Shown here piece by piece: positions 26,610 through 34,615 of a stretch of DNA of 64,000 nt; position 1 is the stretch's first letter, and each line of letters begins with the position of its first letter. A program made the position numbers and the translations under genes. The notes below the pieces were generated by a model. The model saw only the letters and a list, made by a program, of their open reading frames with translations. It did not search any database and had not been told where the DNA came from. This DNA comes from an uncultured Methylopila sp. (lineage in GTDB: Bacteria > Pseudomonadota > Alphaproteobacteria > Rhizobiales > Methylopilaceae), in the NCBI GenBank assembly GCA_902168115.1, contig CABHPB010000069.1, positions 1 to 64,000 on the forward strand, given 5' to 3'.

Positions 26610-26626
26610 TAACGCCTTGCCAACCC
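26610..26626 (+). repeat. attR direct repeat of the integrated element
   Basis: TAACGCCTTGCCAACCC, the right copy of the 17-bp repeat. It lies 60 bases before the TTG start of the TPR gene, so the insertion separates that gene from whatever originally lay upstream of it, including any read-through from motE. Confidence 0.75.
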
Positions 26627-26686
26627 TGTCCGGGTAAGACTCATCGCGCGCGGCCGTCGTCGCCGCGCTGCGACGGGAGCCGGCGG

Positions 26687-29600
26687 TTGGCGTTTCAACT
26701 GCGGACGGTCATTGCGGGCGTTGCCTGCGCGCTGAGCTTCGGCGCGGCCGAGGGCGCGCGCGCGGCGAGCGCGACGATGACCACGGCCGCGGCGCCCGAG
26801 GGCTACACCCGCATCCAGTTCAGCTTCGACCAGGCCCCCGAGACGCAGGCGCGGCTCGCCAACGGCGTGCTGGTCGTCAGCTTCTCCGAGGCCGTCGAGA
26901 TCAAGACCCAGGAGCTCGGGCGCGGGCCCGGCGGGCTGATCAGCGCGGTGCGGCGCGACCCGGACGGGACCGCGATCCGCATGGCGCTGAACGGGCCGGC
27001 CCGGCTGGTCACGACCTCGGCCGGCGAGCGCTACTTCGTCGACCTGCTGCCGAACGACTGGAAGGGCCTGCCGCCGCCGATCCCCAAGGACGTCATCGAG
27101 CAGCTCAGCCGCGAGGCGCGCGAGGCCCGCGCCCTCAAGGCGGAGGAGGCGAAGCTCCGGGCCGACCCGCAGCGCACGCTCACGATCGAGGGCGCGACCC
27201 ATCCGACCTTCCGCCGGCTGATCTTCCGGCTCGGCGGCGACGCGCCCGTCGACTACCGCCGCTCCGGGCCGACCGTCGCGGTCAAGATCGACGCGCCCTT
27301 CGCCTTCGACCTCGCCGCCGCGAAGCTCCGCCTGCCGCTCGAACTCGCCGGCCTCGAGGCGCGGCGCACCGACGCCGGGCTGCAGATCTCGGTGCCGGCG
27401 CCGGGCGCGGGCGCCGTGCGCGGCTTCCGCGAGGACGGCGATTTCATCCTCGACATCGACCGCGACGACGCCCGCAAGCCGGCCGACGCGCCGGACGGCC
27501 ACGCCGCCGCGGAGCCCGCGCATGCAGCGCCGTCTCCGGCCGAGGCGAAGCCGGCGGCGCAGGCGTCGCACGACGATGCGCCCCACGCCGCCGCGCAGGC
27601 TCCGCAGGCGACGCACGAGGCGAAGGCCGCTCCCGCGCCGGCTCCCGCTCCCGCTCCCGCGGCGCCGAAAACCCCTGCGCCGGCCGCCGCCAGGCCTGCG
27701 TCGCCGCCCACGGAGACGGCAGCCAAGCCCGCGCCCGCCGCTCCGGCCGGCCCGCTGTCGGCGACCCTCGCCCAGCCGGAAGCGCCCTCGATCAAGCGCA
27801 TCGGCCAATCGCTGAGGCTGGTGTTTCCGTTCGCGCGCGAGACCGCCGCGGCGGTGTTCGAGCGCGGCCGGACGCTCTGGGTCGTGTTCGACGATCCGGC
27901 GCCGCTCAAGCTCGACGCCTTCGTGGCGAATTCCGGCGGCGCAATCCTTTCCGTCGAGCCGGTCGAGGTCGAGCGCGGTCAGGCCGCGCGCATCCGGCTC
28001 GCCGAACCGCGGCTCGTCTCGGTCTCGGCCGAGGGCGACGACTGGGTGGTCGCGCTCGGCGAGGACGTCATGACCCGCAGCGGCGCGATCGAGTTCGCGC
28101 CGGCGACCGACCGCAGCGGCCAGGCGGCGGTCCAGGCCGAACTGCCAAAGCTCGGGACCGTCCGCTCGATCGCGGATCCGGAGATCGGCGACAGGCTCGC
28201 GGTCGTCACCCTCGGCGCGCCGGCGCGCGGCCTGCCGGCGCTCAGGCAGTTCGTCGAGTTCGCCGCGCTGCCGTCCGCGCAGGGCCTCGCGCTCAACCTG
28301 CATTCCGACGACGTCGCGGTCGTCGCCTCGATCGAGCGCGTTTCGGTCGAGCGACCGGGCGGCCTGACGCTGTCGCCCTCGCTTGCGGTCCAGTCTGGAC
28401 CGCCGGCCGAAACGATCGGCGATCTGGTGATGGACGCCGCGAGCTGGGCGGCGGAGAACGCCGTCCCCTTCGTCGAGCGCGAGAACGAGCTGACGCGGGC
28501 GGCGGCGCTGTCCTCGCCGCAGGACCGGCCCTCGGCGCGGCTGGCGCTCGCGGAATTCTACCAGGCGCGCGGCCGGGCGGCCGACTCGCTCGCCGTGCTC
28601 GGCGCGATCATCGAGGACGCGGGACTTTCGGAGCGCGATCCGCGCATCGGCCTGCTCCGGGCGGCCGCCGCCGTGGAGCTCGGACGTCCCACGGCCGCGC
28701 TCGCCATCCTGTCGCTTCCGAGCCTGCGCATGCGGCCCGAGGCGGCGCTCTGGCAGGCCGCCGCGCATGAAATGACGGGCCGGCTCGACGAGGCGCGCGC
28801 CGCGCTCAAGGACGGCGGCGTCGTCATCGGCCAGCTTCCGGCCGAGCTGAAGGCGCGCTTCACCGCGCTCGGCGTCCGGCTCGAGCTCGAGGCCGGCGAC
28901 GCCGCGAGAGCCGACGCGCTCTATCGCGACCTGGAGATCCTGCCGACGACCGAGGGCATCGGCGCCCGCGAGATCCTGCGCGCCCGGATCGAGGAGGCCA
29001 TGGGCCATTTCGACAAGGCGGACCGGGCGCTCGCCGCCGTCGCCAAGCGCGGCGAGCCGGCCGCCGCTGCCGAGGCTGAGCTGCGCTCGGTCGTGCTCGG
29101 GCTGAAGCTGAAGACGGTCTCCCCCGCCGAGGCGACCACGCGGCTCGAGCGTCTGACGACCGGCTGGCGCGGCGACAAGATCGAGGCCGAGGCGCTGGCG
29201 CGTCTCATCGACCTCTATGGCGGGGCCGGGCGCTGGCGTGAAGCGTTCTCGACGTTGCGCACCGCCGTCGAGGCGTTCCCGGAGGCCGACGACACCCGCG
29301 CGGTGCAGGACCGGATGCAGGAACGGTTCACCGACCTGTTCCTCGGCGGCGGCGTCGACAAGATGCCGAGGCTCGACGCGCTCGCGCTGTTCTACGACTT
29401 CAAGGAGCTGCTGCCGGGCGGCAAGCGCGGCGACGAGCTGGTCAGGCGGCTCGCCGACAAGCTCGTCGAGGTCGACCTGCTCGACCAGGCGGCCGAACTG
29501 CTCGGCTACCAAATCGAGAACCGCCTGACGGGCGCCGCGCGCGCGCAGGTCGCCTCGCGCGCCGCCCTGGTCGACCTGATGAACGGAAAGCCCGCCAAGG

Positions 29601-30172
29601 CGGTCGAGATGCTCCGCAAGACGCGGCAGGCCGATCTGCCGACCGGGCTCTTGAAGACCCGCACCCGTCTAGAGGCGCGCGCGCTCGCCGAGACGGGCCG
29701 CGTCGATCTCGCGCTCGAGATGGCGGACGGGATCGAAGGCGCCGAGGGCCGAACGCTGCGGGCCGACATTCTCTGGGCGGCGCGGCGCTGGAGCGAGGCC
29801 GGAGAGGCCCTCGAGGCCGCGCTCGGCTCTGTCTGGCGGGGTCCGGAGCGGCTCGACGCCATCCAGCGCGCCACCGTCATGCGGGCTGCGATCGCCTCCG
29901 CGCTCGCCGGCGACGGGCTCGCCGTCGACCGCATCCGTCAGAAATACGCGGGCAAGATGGGCGACAGCCCGGAGGCCGCGGGCTTCGAGATCGTCACCGC
30001 GCCGATCGAGGCGCGGGGCGACGCCTTCCGCGAGGTCGCGCGATCGGTGGCCGCGACGTCGAGCTTCCAGGCGTTCCTCGAGGAGTACAGGCGCGGCGCC
30101 TCGGACCCTGTGCCGGGGCAGGCGTCCAACGGCGACAGGTCTTCCGGCGACAGGAGCCCGAAGAAGGCCTGA
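26687..30172 (+). CDS. Exported TPR protein of the flagellar cluster
   Basis: 1161 aa from a TTG after GGGAG. The signal peptide (RTVIAGVACALSFGAAEGAR) is followed by a region with repeated beta-type modules (FSFDQAPETQARLANGVLVV; RLIFRLGGDAPVDYRRSGPT), an Ala/Pro/Lys-rich linker (about 265-365), another such module (IKRIGQSLRLVFPFARE) and a C-terminal half of about 600 aa made of TPR-like helical pairs. Such large TPR proteins occur next to motE and fliP in Hyphomicrobiales; the precise role is not known to me, but export and TPRs suggest a periplasmic scaffold. attR lies in its leader. Confidence 0.75.
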   Translation: MAFQLRTVIAGVACALSFGAAEGARAASATMTTAAAPEGYTRIQFSFDQAPETQARLANGVLVVSFSEAVEIKTQELGRGPGGLISAVRRDPDGTAIRMALNGPARLVTTSAGERYFVDLLPNDWKGLPPPIPKDVIEQLSREAREARALKAEEAKLRADPQRTLTIEGATHPTFRRLIFRLGGDAPVDYRRSGPTVAVKIDAPFAFDLAAAKLRLPLELAGLEARRTDAGLQISVPAPGAGAVRGFREDGDFILDIDRDDARKPADAPDGHAAAEPAHAAPSPAEAKPAAQASHDDAPHAAAQAPQATHEAKAAPAPAPAPAPAAPKTPAPAAARPASPPTETAAKPAPAAPAGPLSATLAQPEAPSIKRIGQSLRLVFPFARETAAAVFERGRTLWVVFDDPAPLKLDAFVANSGGAILSVEPVEVERGQAARIRLAEPRLVSVSAEGDDWVVALGEDVMTRSGAIEFAPATDRSGQAAVQAELPKLGTVRSIADPEIGDRLAVVTLGAPARGLPALRQFVEFAALPSAQGLALNLHSDDVAVVASIERVSVERPGGLTLSPSLAVQSGPPAETIGDLVMDAASWAAENAVPFVERENELTRAAALSSPQDRPSARLALAEFYQARGRAADSLAVLGAIIEDAGLSERDPRIGLLRAAAAVELGRPTAALAILSLPSLRMRPEAALWQAAAHEMTGRLDEARAALKDGGVVIGQLPAELKARFTALGVRLELEAGDAARADALYRDLEILPTTEGIGAREILRARIEEAMGHFDKADRALAAVAKRGEPAAAAEAELRSVVLGLKLKTVSPAEATTRLERLTTGWRGDKIEAEALARLIDLYGGAGRWREAFSTLRTAVEAFPEADDTRAVQDRMQERFTDLFLGGGVDKMPRLDALALFYDFKELLPGGKRGDELVRRLADKLVEVDLLDQAAELLGYQIENRLTGAARAQVASRAALVDLMNGKPAKAVEMLRKTRQADLPTGLLKTRTRLEARALAETGRVDLALEMADGIEGAEGRTLRADILWAARRWSEAGEALEAALGSVWRGPERLDAIQRATVMRAAIASALAGDGLAVDRIRQKYAGKMGDSPEAAGFEIVTAPIEARGDAFREVARSVAATSSFQAFLEEYRRGASDPVPGQASNGDRSSGDRSPKKA

Positions 30173-30208
30173 CGGGTGTCCTAGAGCGCCGGACTGTCCG
30201 GGACTGCG

Positions 30209-30940
30209 CTAAGTCCCGTAGCTCTGGACCAGGCTTCCCGCCACCAGGCTCCAGCCGTCGACCAGCACGAAGAAGATCAGCTTGAACGGCAGCGACACGA
30301 TCGCCGGCGGCAGCATCATCATGCCCATCGACATCAGGACCGAGGCGACGACGAGGTCGATGACGAGGAACGGCACGAACAGTAGGAACCCGATCTCGAA
30401 GGCGCGGCGCAGCTCCGAGATCATGAAGGCCGGGACCAGCACCCTGAGCGAGACCTGATCGGGCGTCTCGGGCCGCGGTTCGCGCGAAAGATCTTGGAAC
30501 AGCGCGAGGTCCTTCTCGCGCACATGGGCGAGCATGAAGGTCCGGAACGGCGCCGCCGTGCGCTGGAAGGCGGTGGCGTCGTCGATCTGGCCGGCGATGC
30601 GCGGCGCGATCCCGTCATTGTAGGCGGTCGTGAAGGTCGGCCCCATGACGAAGGCGGTGAGGAACAGCGCGAGCGCGGTCACGACGGCGTTGGGCGGGGC
30701 CGTCTGCGTGCCGATCGCGGTGCGCAGTAGCGACAGCACGACGACGATGCGCGTAAAACTCGTGACCATCACGAGGATCGACGGCGCGAGGCTCAGGACG
30801 GTGATCAGCGCGACGATCTGCAGGGCGCGCTCGCTGACGCCGCCCTGACCGAGGTCGAGGGTCATCGTCTGCGCCACTGCGGGCGCGGCCGCGAGGGCGC
30901 CGAGCGCCGCCAGCGCCCATCGCGCCCCGCGCCGCATCAT
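30209..30940 (-). CDS. fliP: Flagellar type III export protein FliP
   Basis: 243 aa from the ATG at 30940 (30937 is equally possible). The signal peptide (ARWALAALGALAAAPAVAQT) is a feature of FliP. It has four membrane segments with family motifs: IVALITVLSLAPSILVMVTS, FTRIVVVLSLLRTAIGTQTA, the periplasmic VPAFMISELRRAFEIGFLLF and the C-terminal MGMMMLPPAIVSLPFKLIFF. FliP forms the export gate core with FliQ and FliR. It follows fliO' on the same strand. Confidence 0.95.
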   Translation of the reverse strand: MMRRGARWALAALGALAAAPAVAQTMTLDLGQGGVSERALQIVALITVLSLAPSILVMVTSFTRIVVVLSLLRTAIGTQTAPPNAVVTALALFLTAFVMGPTFTTAYNDGIAPRIAGQIDDATAFQRTAAPFRTFMLAHVREKDLALFQDLSREPRPETPDQVSLRVLVPAFMISELRRAFEIGFLLFVPFLVIDLVVASVLMSMGMMMLPPAIVSLPFKLIFFVLVDGWSLVAGSLVQSYGT

Positions 30941-30989
30941 CGGTCGGGAGCGGGGAAGGGCCAAGGCCGGCCTCCGTCCGGACGGACCG

Positions 30990-31275
30990 TCAGGACTTCG
31001 GCTTGCCGATGTCCCGGCCGAGCAGGCTCGCCATCTCGGCCTCAAGCGAGAAGTCGTCGTCGTCCTCCTCCGCCTCGTCGCGGCGCTCGGCGCGCACCTC
31101 GGGGGCGGGCTGCCCATCCTTCTTCGGCGCGTCCGGCTGGGCGTCCGGCCTGACGTCCGGCTTGGCCGCCTGGGCCTGGACCGCGGGCGCCGCGGGCTTC
31201 GCGACGTCGGGCCTGGGCGCGTCGGCCTTCGGCGCTTCGGGGGCCTGCGCCTCGGGCTTCGGCGCGGCGGCCGGG
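30990..31275 (-). pseudogene. fliO: fliO 3' remnant, N-terminus missing
   Basis: A C-terminal fragment: a Pro/Ala/Lys-rich linker ending DDDFSLEAEMASLLGRDIGK, resembling FliO C-termini in Hyphomicrobiales, 49 bases before fliP, the usual fliO-fliP order. The membrane helix and SH3-like part of FliO are absent because the reading frame runs into fliR sequence on the opposite strand at about 31262-31280. An in-frame GTG at 31301 falls inside fliR coding sequence and is chance. Identification as FliO rests on context and the short terminal motif. Confidence 0.55.
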
Positions 31276-31677
31276 CTTGCGATCGTCGGCACGTTCCTCA
31301 CCCTCGTCGGCCTCGCGATGATCTTCGCGACCGACCTTCATCACCTCGCGATCGGCGCGGTGGCGGCGAGCTACGACGCCTTCCGTCCCGGCGACTTCCC
31401 CGGGACCGGCGACGCCGCGCGGCTCGCGACGACCGCGATGGGCAACGCCTTCAAGATCGGCATCCAGCTGTCGGCCCCGTTCCTCGTCTTCGGCCTGATC
31501 TTCAACGTCGGCCTCGGCGTGCTGTCGCGCCTGATGCCGCAGCTGCAGGTCTTCTTCATCGCCGCGCCTTTGTCGCTGATCGCGGGCTTCGCGCTGCTCG
31601 CGCTCGTCGTCGGCGTGCTGATGAACGTCTTCCTGTCGGGCGTCGCCGACACCTTCCGCATGCTGACGGGGGGGTAG
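31270..31677 (+). pseudogene. fliR: fliR 3' remnant, N-terminal half missing
   Basis: About 135 codons matching the C-terminal half of FliR: MIFATDLHHLAIGAVAASYD, KIGIQLSAPFLVFGLIFNVG and LSRLMPQLQVFFIAAPLSLI. FliR is normally about 250 aa, so roughly the first 115 residues and the start codon are gone. It lies 4 bases before flhB, the usual fliR-flhB coupling. Left of about 31270 the frame reads antisense through fliO. FliR is an essential export-gate subunit. Confidence 0.75.
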
Positions 31678-31681
31678 CGGG

Positions 31682-32743
31682 ATGGCGGAGTCCGAAGGCG
31701 GCGAAAAGACAGAAGAACCGACGCGCAAGAAGCTCGAGGACGCGCTGAAGCGCGGCGACGTCGCGAAGAGCCAGGAGCTCAACGTCTGGTTCGGCCTCGC
31801 CGCGGCGACGCTCGCGATCTCGATCTTCGGCGACGGCGCTGTCTCGAGCATCGGCCGGATGCTGACGCGCTTCCTCGAGCATCCCGAGACGATCGCGATC
31901 GACGGGGCCTCGCTCCGGACGATGACGGGCGGCCTCGGCCTCTCCATCGGCGCAGCGCTCGCGCTGCCCGTTCTGGTGCTGGTGATCGCCGCGATCGCCG
32001 GCAACATGGTCCAGCATCCGCCGCTCTACACGACCGATCCGCTGACGCCGAAGTTCTCGAAGATCTCGCCGGCGTCCGGCTTCAAGCGGCTGTTCTCGGC
32101 GGAAAGCCTGATCAACTTCGTCAAAGGCCTGATCAAGCTCGGCATCGTCGGCACCGTGATCTGGCTGGTGGTCTGGCCCGAGCGGACCAAGGTCGCCTCG
32201 CTCACCGAAGGCGACGTCGCCGGCCTGCTGCCGGTGCTGCGGACGCTGACGCTCCATGTGCTCGTGGCGTCGGTCTGCGTCTTCGCGCTGATCGCGCTCG
32301 CCGACTACCTCTGGCAGCGCCATCGCTGGCGCGAGCGCCTCAAGATGACCGTTCAGGAGGTCCGCGAGGAGCACAAGCAGCAGGAAGGCGACCCGCATAT
32401 CAAGGGCCGCATCCGCCAGCTCCGGCGCGAGCGCTCCCGGAAGCGCATGATGGCCGCGGTGCCGACCGCGACCGTGGTCGTCGCGAACCCGACCCACTAC
32501 GCCGTCGCGCTCAAATACGAGGCCGGCATGAACGCGCCGATGTGCGTCGCCAAGGGCGTCGACGCGCTCGCGCTTCGGATCAGGAAGCTCGCGGAGGATT
32601 CGGGCGTGACGGTGGTCGAGAACCCGCCGCTCGCCCGCTCGCTGCACGCCGTCGTCGAGGTCGACAGGGAGATCCCGGCCGAGCACTACAAGGCGGTCGC
32701 CGAGGTCATCGGCTTCGTCATGCGCAGGAAAGGCCGGCGGTAG
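31682..32743 (+). CDS. flhB: Flagellar type III export switch protein FlhB
   Basis: 353 aa. The N-terminus EGGEKTEEPTRKKLEDALKR is the FlhB signature, followed by four membrane helices (about 34-52, 85-108, 140-165, 185-205) and a cytosolic domain with the autocleavage motif NPTHYAVAL (Asn-Pro-Thr-His). It controls the switch of export from rod/hook to filament substrates. It directly follows the broken fliR. Confidence 0.95.
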   Translation: MAESEGGEKTEEPTRKKLEDALKRGDVAKSQELNVWFGLAAATLAISIFGDGAVSSIGRMLTRFLEHPETIAIDGASLRTMTGGLGLSIGAALALPVLVLVIAAIAGNMVQHPPLYTTDPLTPKFSKISPASGFKRLFSAESLINFVKGLIKLGIVGTVIWLVVWPERTKVASLTEGDVAGLLPVLRTLTLHVLVASVCVFALIALADYLWQRHRWRERLKMTVQEVREEHKQQEGDPHIKGRIRQLRRERSRKRMMAAVPTATVVVANPTHYAVALKYEAGMNAPMCVAKGVDALALRIRKLAEDSGVTVVENPPLARSLHAVVEVDREIPAEHYKAVAEVIGFVMRRKGRR

Positions 32744-32746
32744 CCG

Positions 32747-33036
32747 CACCTGACCCCTTCCCGCTGCCGCGGGACAGGGATCAGGAAGAGGCGAGGCCGC
32801 GTGATCCGTCCCTCGGAGAGGGCAGGGTGGCCGAGACGCAAGCCGAGATCGGGTGGGGTCGGTTCAGGATTGAGCGGCCCGGCGCCGTCCCGCTCGACGC
32901 TCCAAGTCCCCTCCCGACCCTGCGCTTGCGCGCAGCGCCGCCTCCCCAGCCAACTCCGCTGTTGCGGAGTTGGCCAATCGAAATGGCTCAAGTCGGGAAC
33001 ACCCGACTTGAGCGCGCGGGGCAGGGATCAGGAAGG
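32747..33036. repeat. Intergenic palindrome cluster between convergent genes
   Basis: Two perfect hairpins lie side by side: GCCAACTCCGC/GCGGAGTTGGC (32949-32974, loop TGTT) and GCTCAAGTCGGG/CCCGACTTGAGC (32986-33013, loop AACA). The 14-base word CAGGGATCAGGAAG occurs at 32774 and again at 33023, and an imperfect inverted repeat spans 32747-32787. It separates flhB and the phytase gene, which converge, so the hairpins may terminate both; the repeated words suggest a dispersed palindromic element. Confidence 0.6.
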
Positions 33037-33040
33037 AGCG

Positions 33041-34354
33041 CTACTTTCCCTTGCGCGGATCGTACGCTTTCGGCGTGATCGCGAGCTTCTTCCTGAAGCT
33101 CTTCGCGATCTCCTCCCACTTAACGAACTTGAAGTTCGAGGCTTCCGGGTCGCCGTCGAGCTCGTCGCCGTCATAGCCGTCCTGGGTGATGAACAGGCCC
33201 TTCTCGAAACCCGGAAGGCCGAGCGAGATCACCTCCGCGCCGTCGCTCTCCTGCACGGCGTCGATACCCTTGACGGCGCCGACGCGGAACGAGCCGACCA
33301 GCGCCGGACCCGTCTTCCCGGCGATCTCGAACACCGCGAAGCTGTCGTCATAGGGCGCGTCGGGCGCGGGCTGGTCGCCATGCGCGCCGCCCTGGCTGGA
33401 GGCGATGAGATAGCCCTTGCCGTCATTGGAATAGTAGATGCACAGGCCCTCGACGTCGCGGGAGATCACGCTGTTCGGATTGAAGAAGCTGCTCTCGCTG
33501 GACCCACGGGTCTCGTAGATCAGCCGGGCCCCGGCGCCCTCGCCTTTAGCGAGATCGACGCGCCAGATGCCGACGTCCTCTTGGCCCGCGTAGAGCACGC
33601 CGTTGCGCTGATCGACCGCGAGGCCCTCGAATTGCGGGCTCCAGTCCTTGCGCGGATCGTCCTCGTTCTCCTGCCGCAGGTCCTGGCCCTTGTGCACGAC
33701 GGGCACGCGGAAATCATAGGCGTAGACAGCCTCGACGGTCCCGTTCTTCCGCGGCTCCAGACTGAACACGCCCACCCGCGGCTCGCCGCGCTGGGTGACG
33801 ACGGCGAGCGCGTCGCCGTTCGGGCGCTTCCAGGTCGTGAGGCCATAGGCGGTGTTCTGGTCGTCGAGCGGATTGGCCTCGAGCCCGGTCCCGTCGGTCT
33901 TCGGGCGCTTCGGGAAGGCGCGGCCGGCGCCCTTGAAGGTGATCTCGACCAGCGGCGCCTCCGCCTTGCCGTCGATCCGGAAGATGCGGATGACGTCGAG
34001 CCCGCGGTCGCTCGCGACGGCGACGTCGACCTTGCGGCCGTCGGCGAGCTTCAGCCCGTACACGACGTCGACATTGTTGATCCGGCCGCCGTTCGGCGCC
34101 GGGTCGAGCACCTGCCGGCGCCTGCCCTTCAGATCGTAGACCCGCAGGCCGCCGTCCTTCACCGCGGTGACGACGAGGCTCTTCGCCTTGTCCCCGCGCG
34201 CGATCCAGACGGCGGGGTCGTCGCCGTCGGACTCGAAGGCGTTGTCGGGAAGGGTGCGGGTTTCGAGCGTCGGCTCGGCGACGCCGATCGCGGGGGGCTC
34301 CGCTAAGGCGGGGGACGCGATTAGCGTCGCGGCGAGAAGCAGGGCGTGGCGCAT
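33041..34354 (-). CDS. 3-phytase, beta-propeller type, secreted
   Basis: 437 aa from the ATG at 34354, which gives the signal peptide MRHALLLAATLIASPALA; the longer frame to 34687 has no homology and crosses the neighbouring gene. Beta-propeller phytase motifs: DGDDPAVWIA (calcium-binding aspartates), NGGRINNVDVVYG, DDQNTAYGLTTWKRPNGDAL, WSPQFEGLAVDQRNGVLYAG and SQGGAHGDQ. It hydrolyses phytate to release phosphate outside the inner membrane. It stands alone, convergent with flhB. I see no convincing Pho box upstream. Confidence 0.9.
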   Translation of the reverse strand: MRHALLLAATLIASPALAEPPAIGVAEPTLETRTLPDNAFESDGDDPAVWIARGDKAKSLVVTAVKDGGLRVYDLKGRRRQVLDPAPNGGRINNVDVVYGLKLADGRKVDVAVASDRGLDVIRIFRIDGKAEAPLVEITFKGAGRAFPKRPKTDGTGLEANPLDDQNTAYGLTTWKRPNGDALAVVTQRGEPRVGVFSLEPRKNGTVEAVYAYDFRVPVVHKGQDLRQENEDDPRKDWSPQFEGLAVDQRNGVLYAGQEDVGIWRVDLAKGEGAGARLIYETRGSSESSFFNPNSVISRDVEGLCIYYSNDGKGYLIASSQGGAHGDQPAPDAPYDDSFAVFEIAGKTGPALVGSFRVGAVKGIDAVQESDGAEVISLGLPGFEKGLFITQDGYDGDELDGDPEASNFKFVKWEEIAKSFRKKLAITPKAYDPRKGK

Positions 34355-34615
34355 TGGGTCGGCCGCTCCGGAAGACCGGCCCCGGCGGGCCGTCATGGCT
34401 GCCGCTAGCATCCGTCGATGACGGACGAGCGACAGCGCGCTCCCGGCTGATGCGCCGCGGATCCTCCGACGTCGCTGGATGATCGAAGCGTCCGTACGCG
34501 ACAGCTTCGAGGCTACGTATTCGTACCGATCATCACTCGACGAACTGCGGCGCAAATAATCCGAGGTCGGTACATCGAACGCCACTGGCGCGCCGTCGGC
34601 GCGGAAGGAGCAGAA

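Larger units (their letters stand above)
15843..26626 (+). mobile_element. Integrative phage-satellite-like element (10.8 kb)
   Basis: Bounded by the 16/17 direct repeats at both ends and inserted between motE and the TPR gene of the flagellar cluster. In order it carries a tyrosine integrase, a small protein, an AlpA-like HTH regulator, three small overlapping genes, a primase-ATPase, a GTTAC iteron/hairpin region, a 70-aa gene on the minus strand, TerS-like and TerL-like genes, a helical protein, and an AT-rich cargo cluster on the minus strand. There are no portal, capsid, tail, lysis or conjugation genes. That gene set is what phage satellites carry; a decayed prophage is the alternative, but the genes are intact and tightly packed. 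Confidence 0.8.

Noticed and set aside
15843-26626. Gene transfer agent or full prophage
   Set aside because: A terminase is present, but there is no portal, capsid, tail or lysis gene, and the integrase, AlpA-like and primase genes are not part of gene transfer agents.
26609-29512. 967-codon open frame on the minus strand
   Set aside because: It is antisense to the TPR gene and reads as Arg/Gly/Asp repeats from third-position GC bias. The plus frame has a signal peptide and TPRs.
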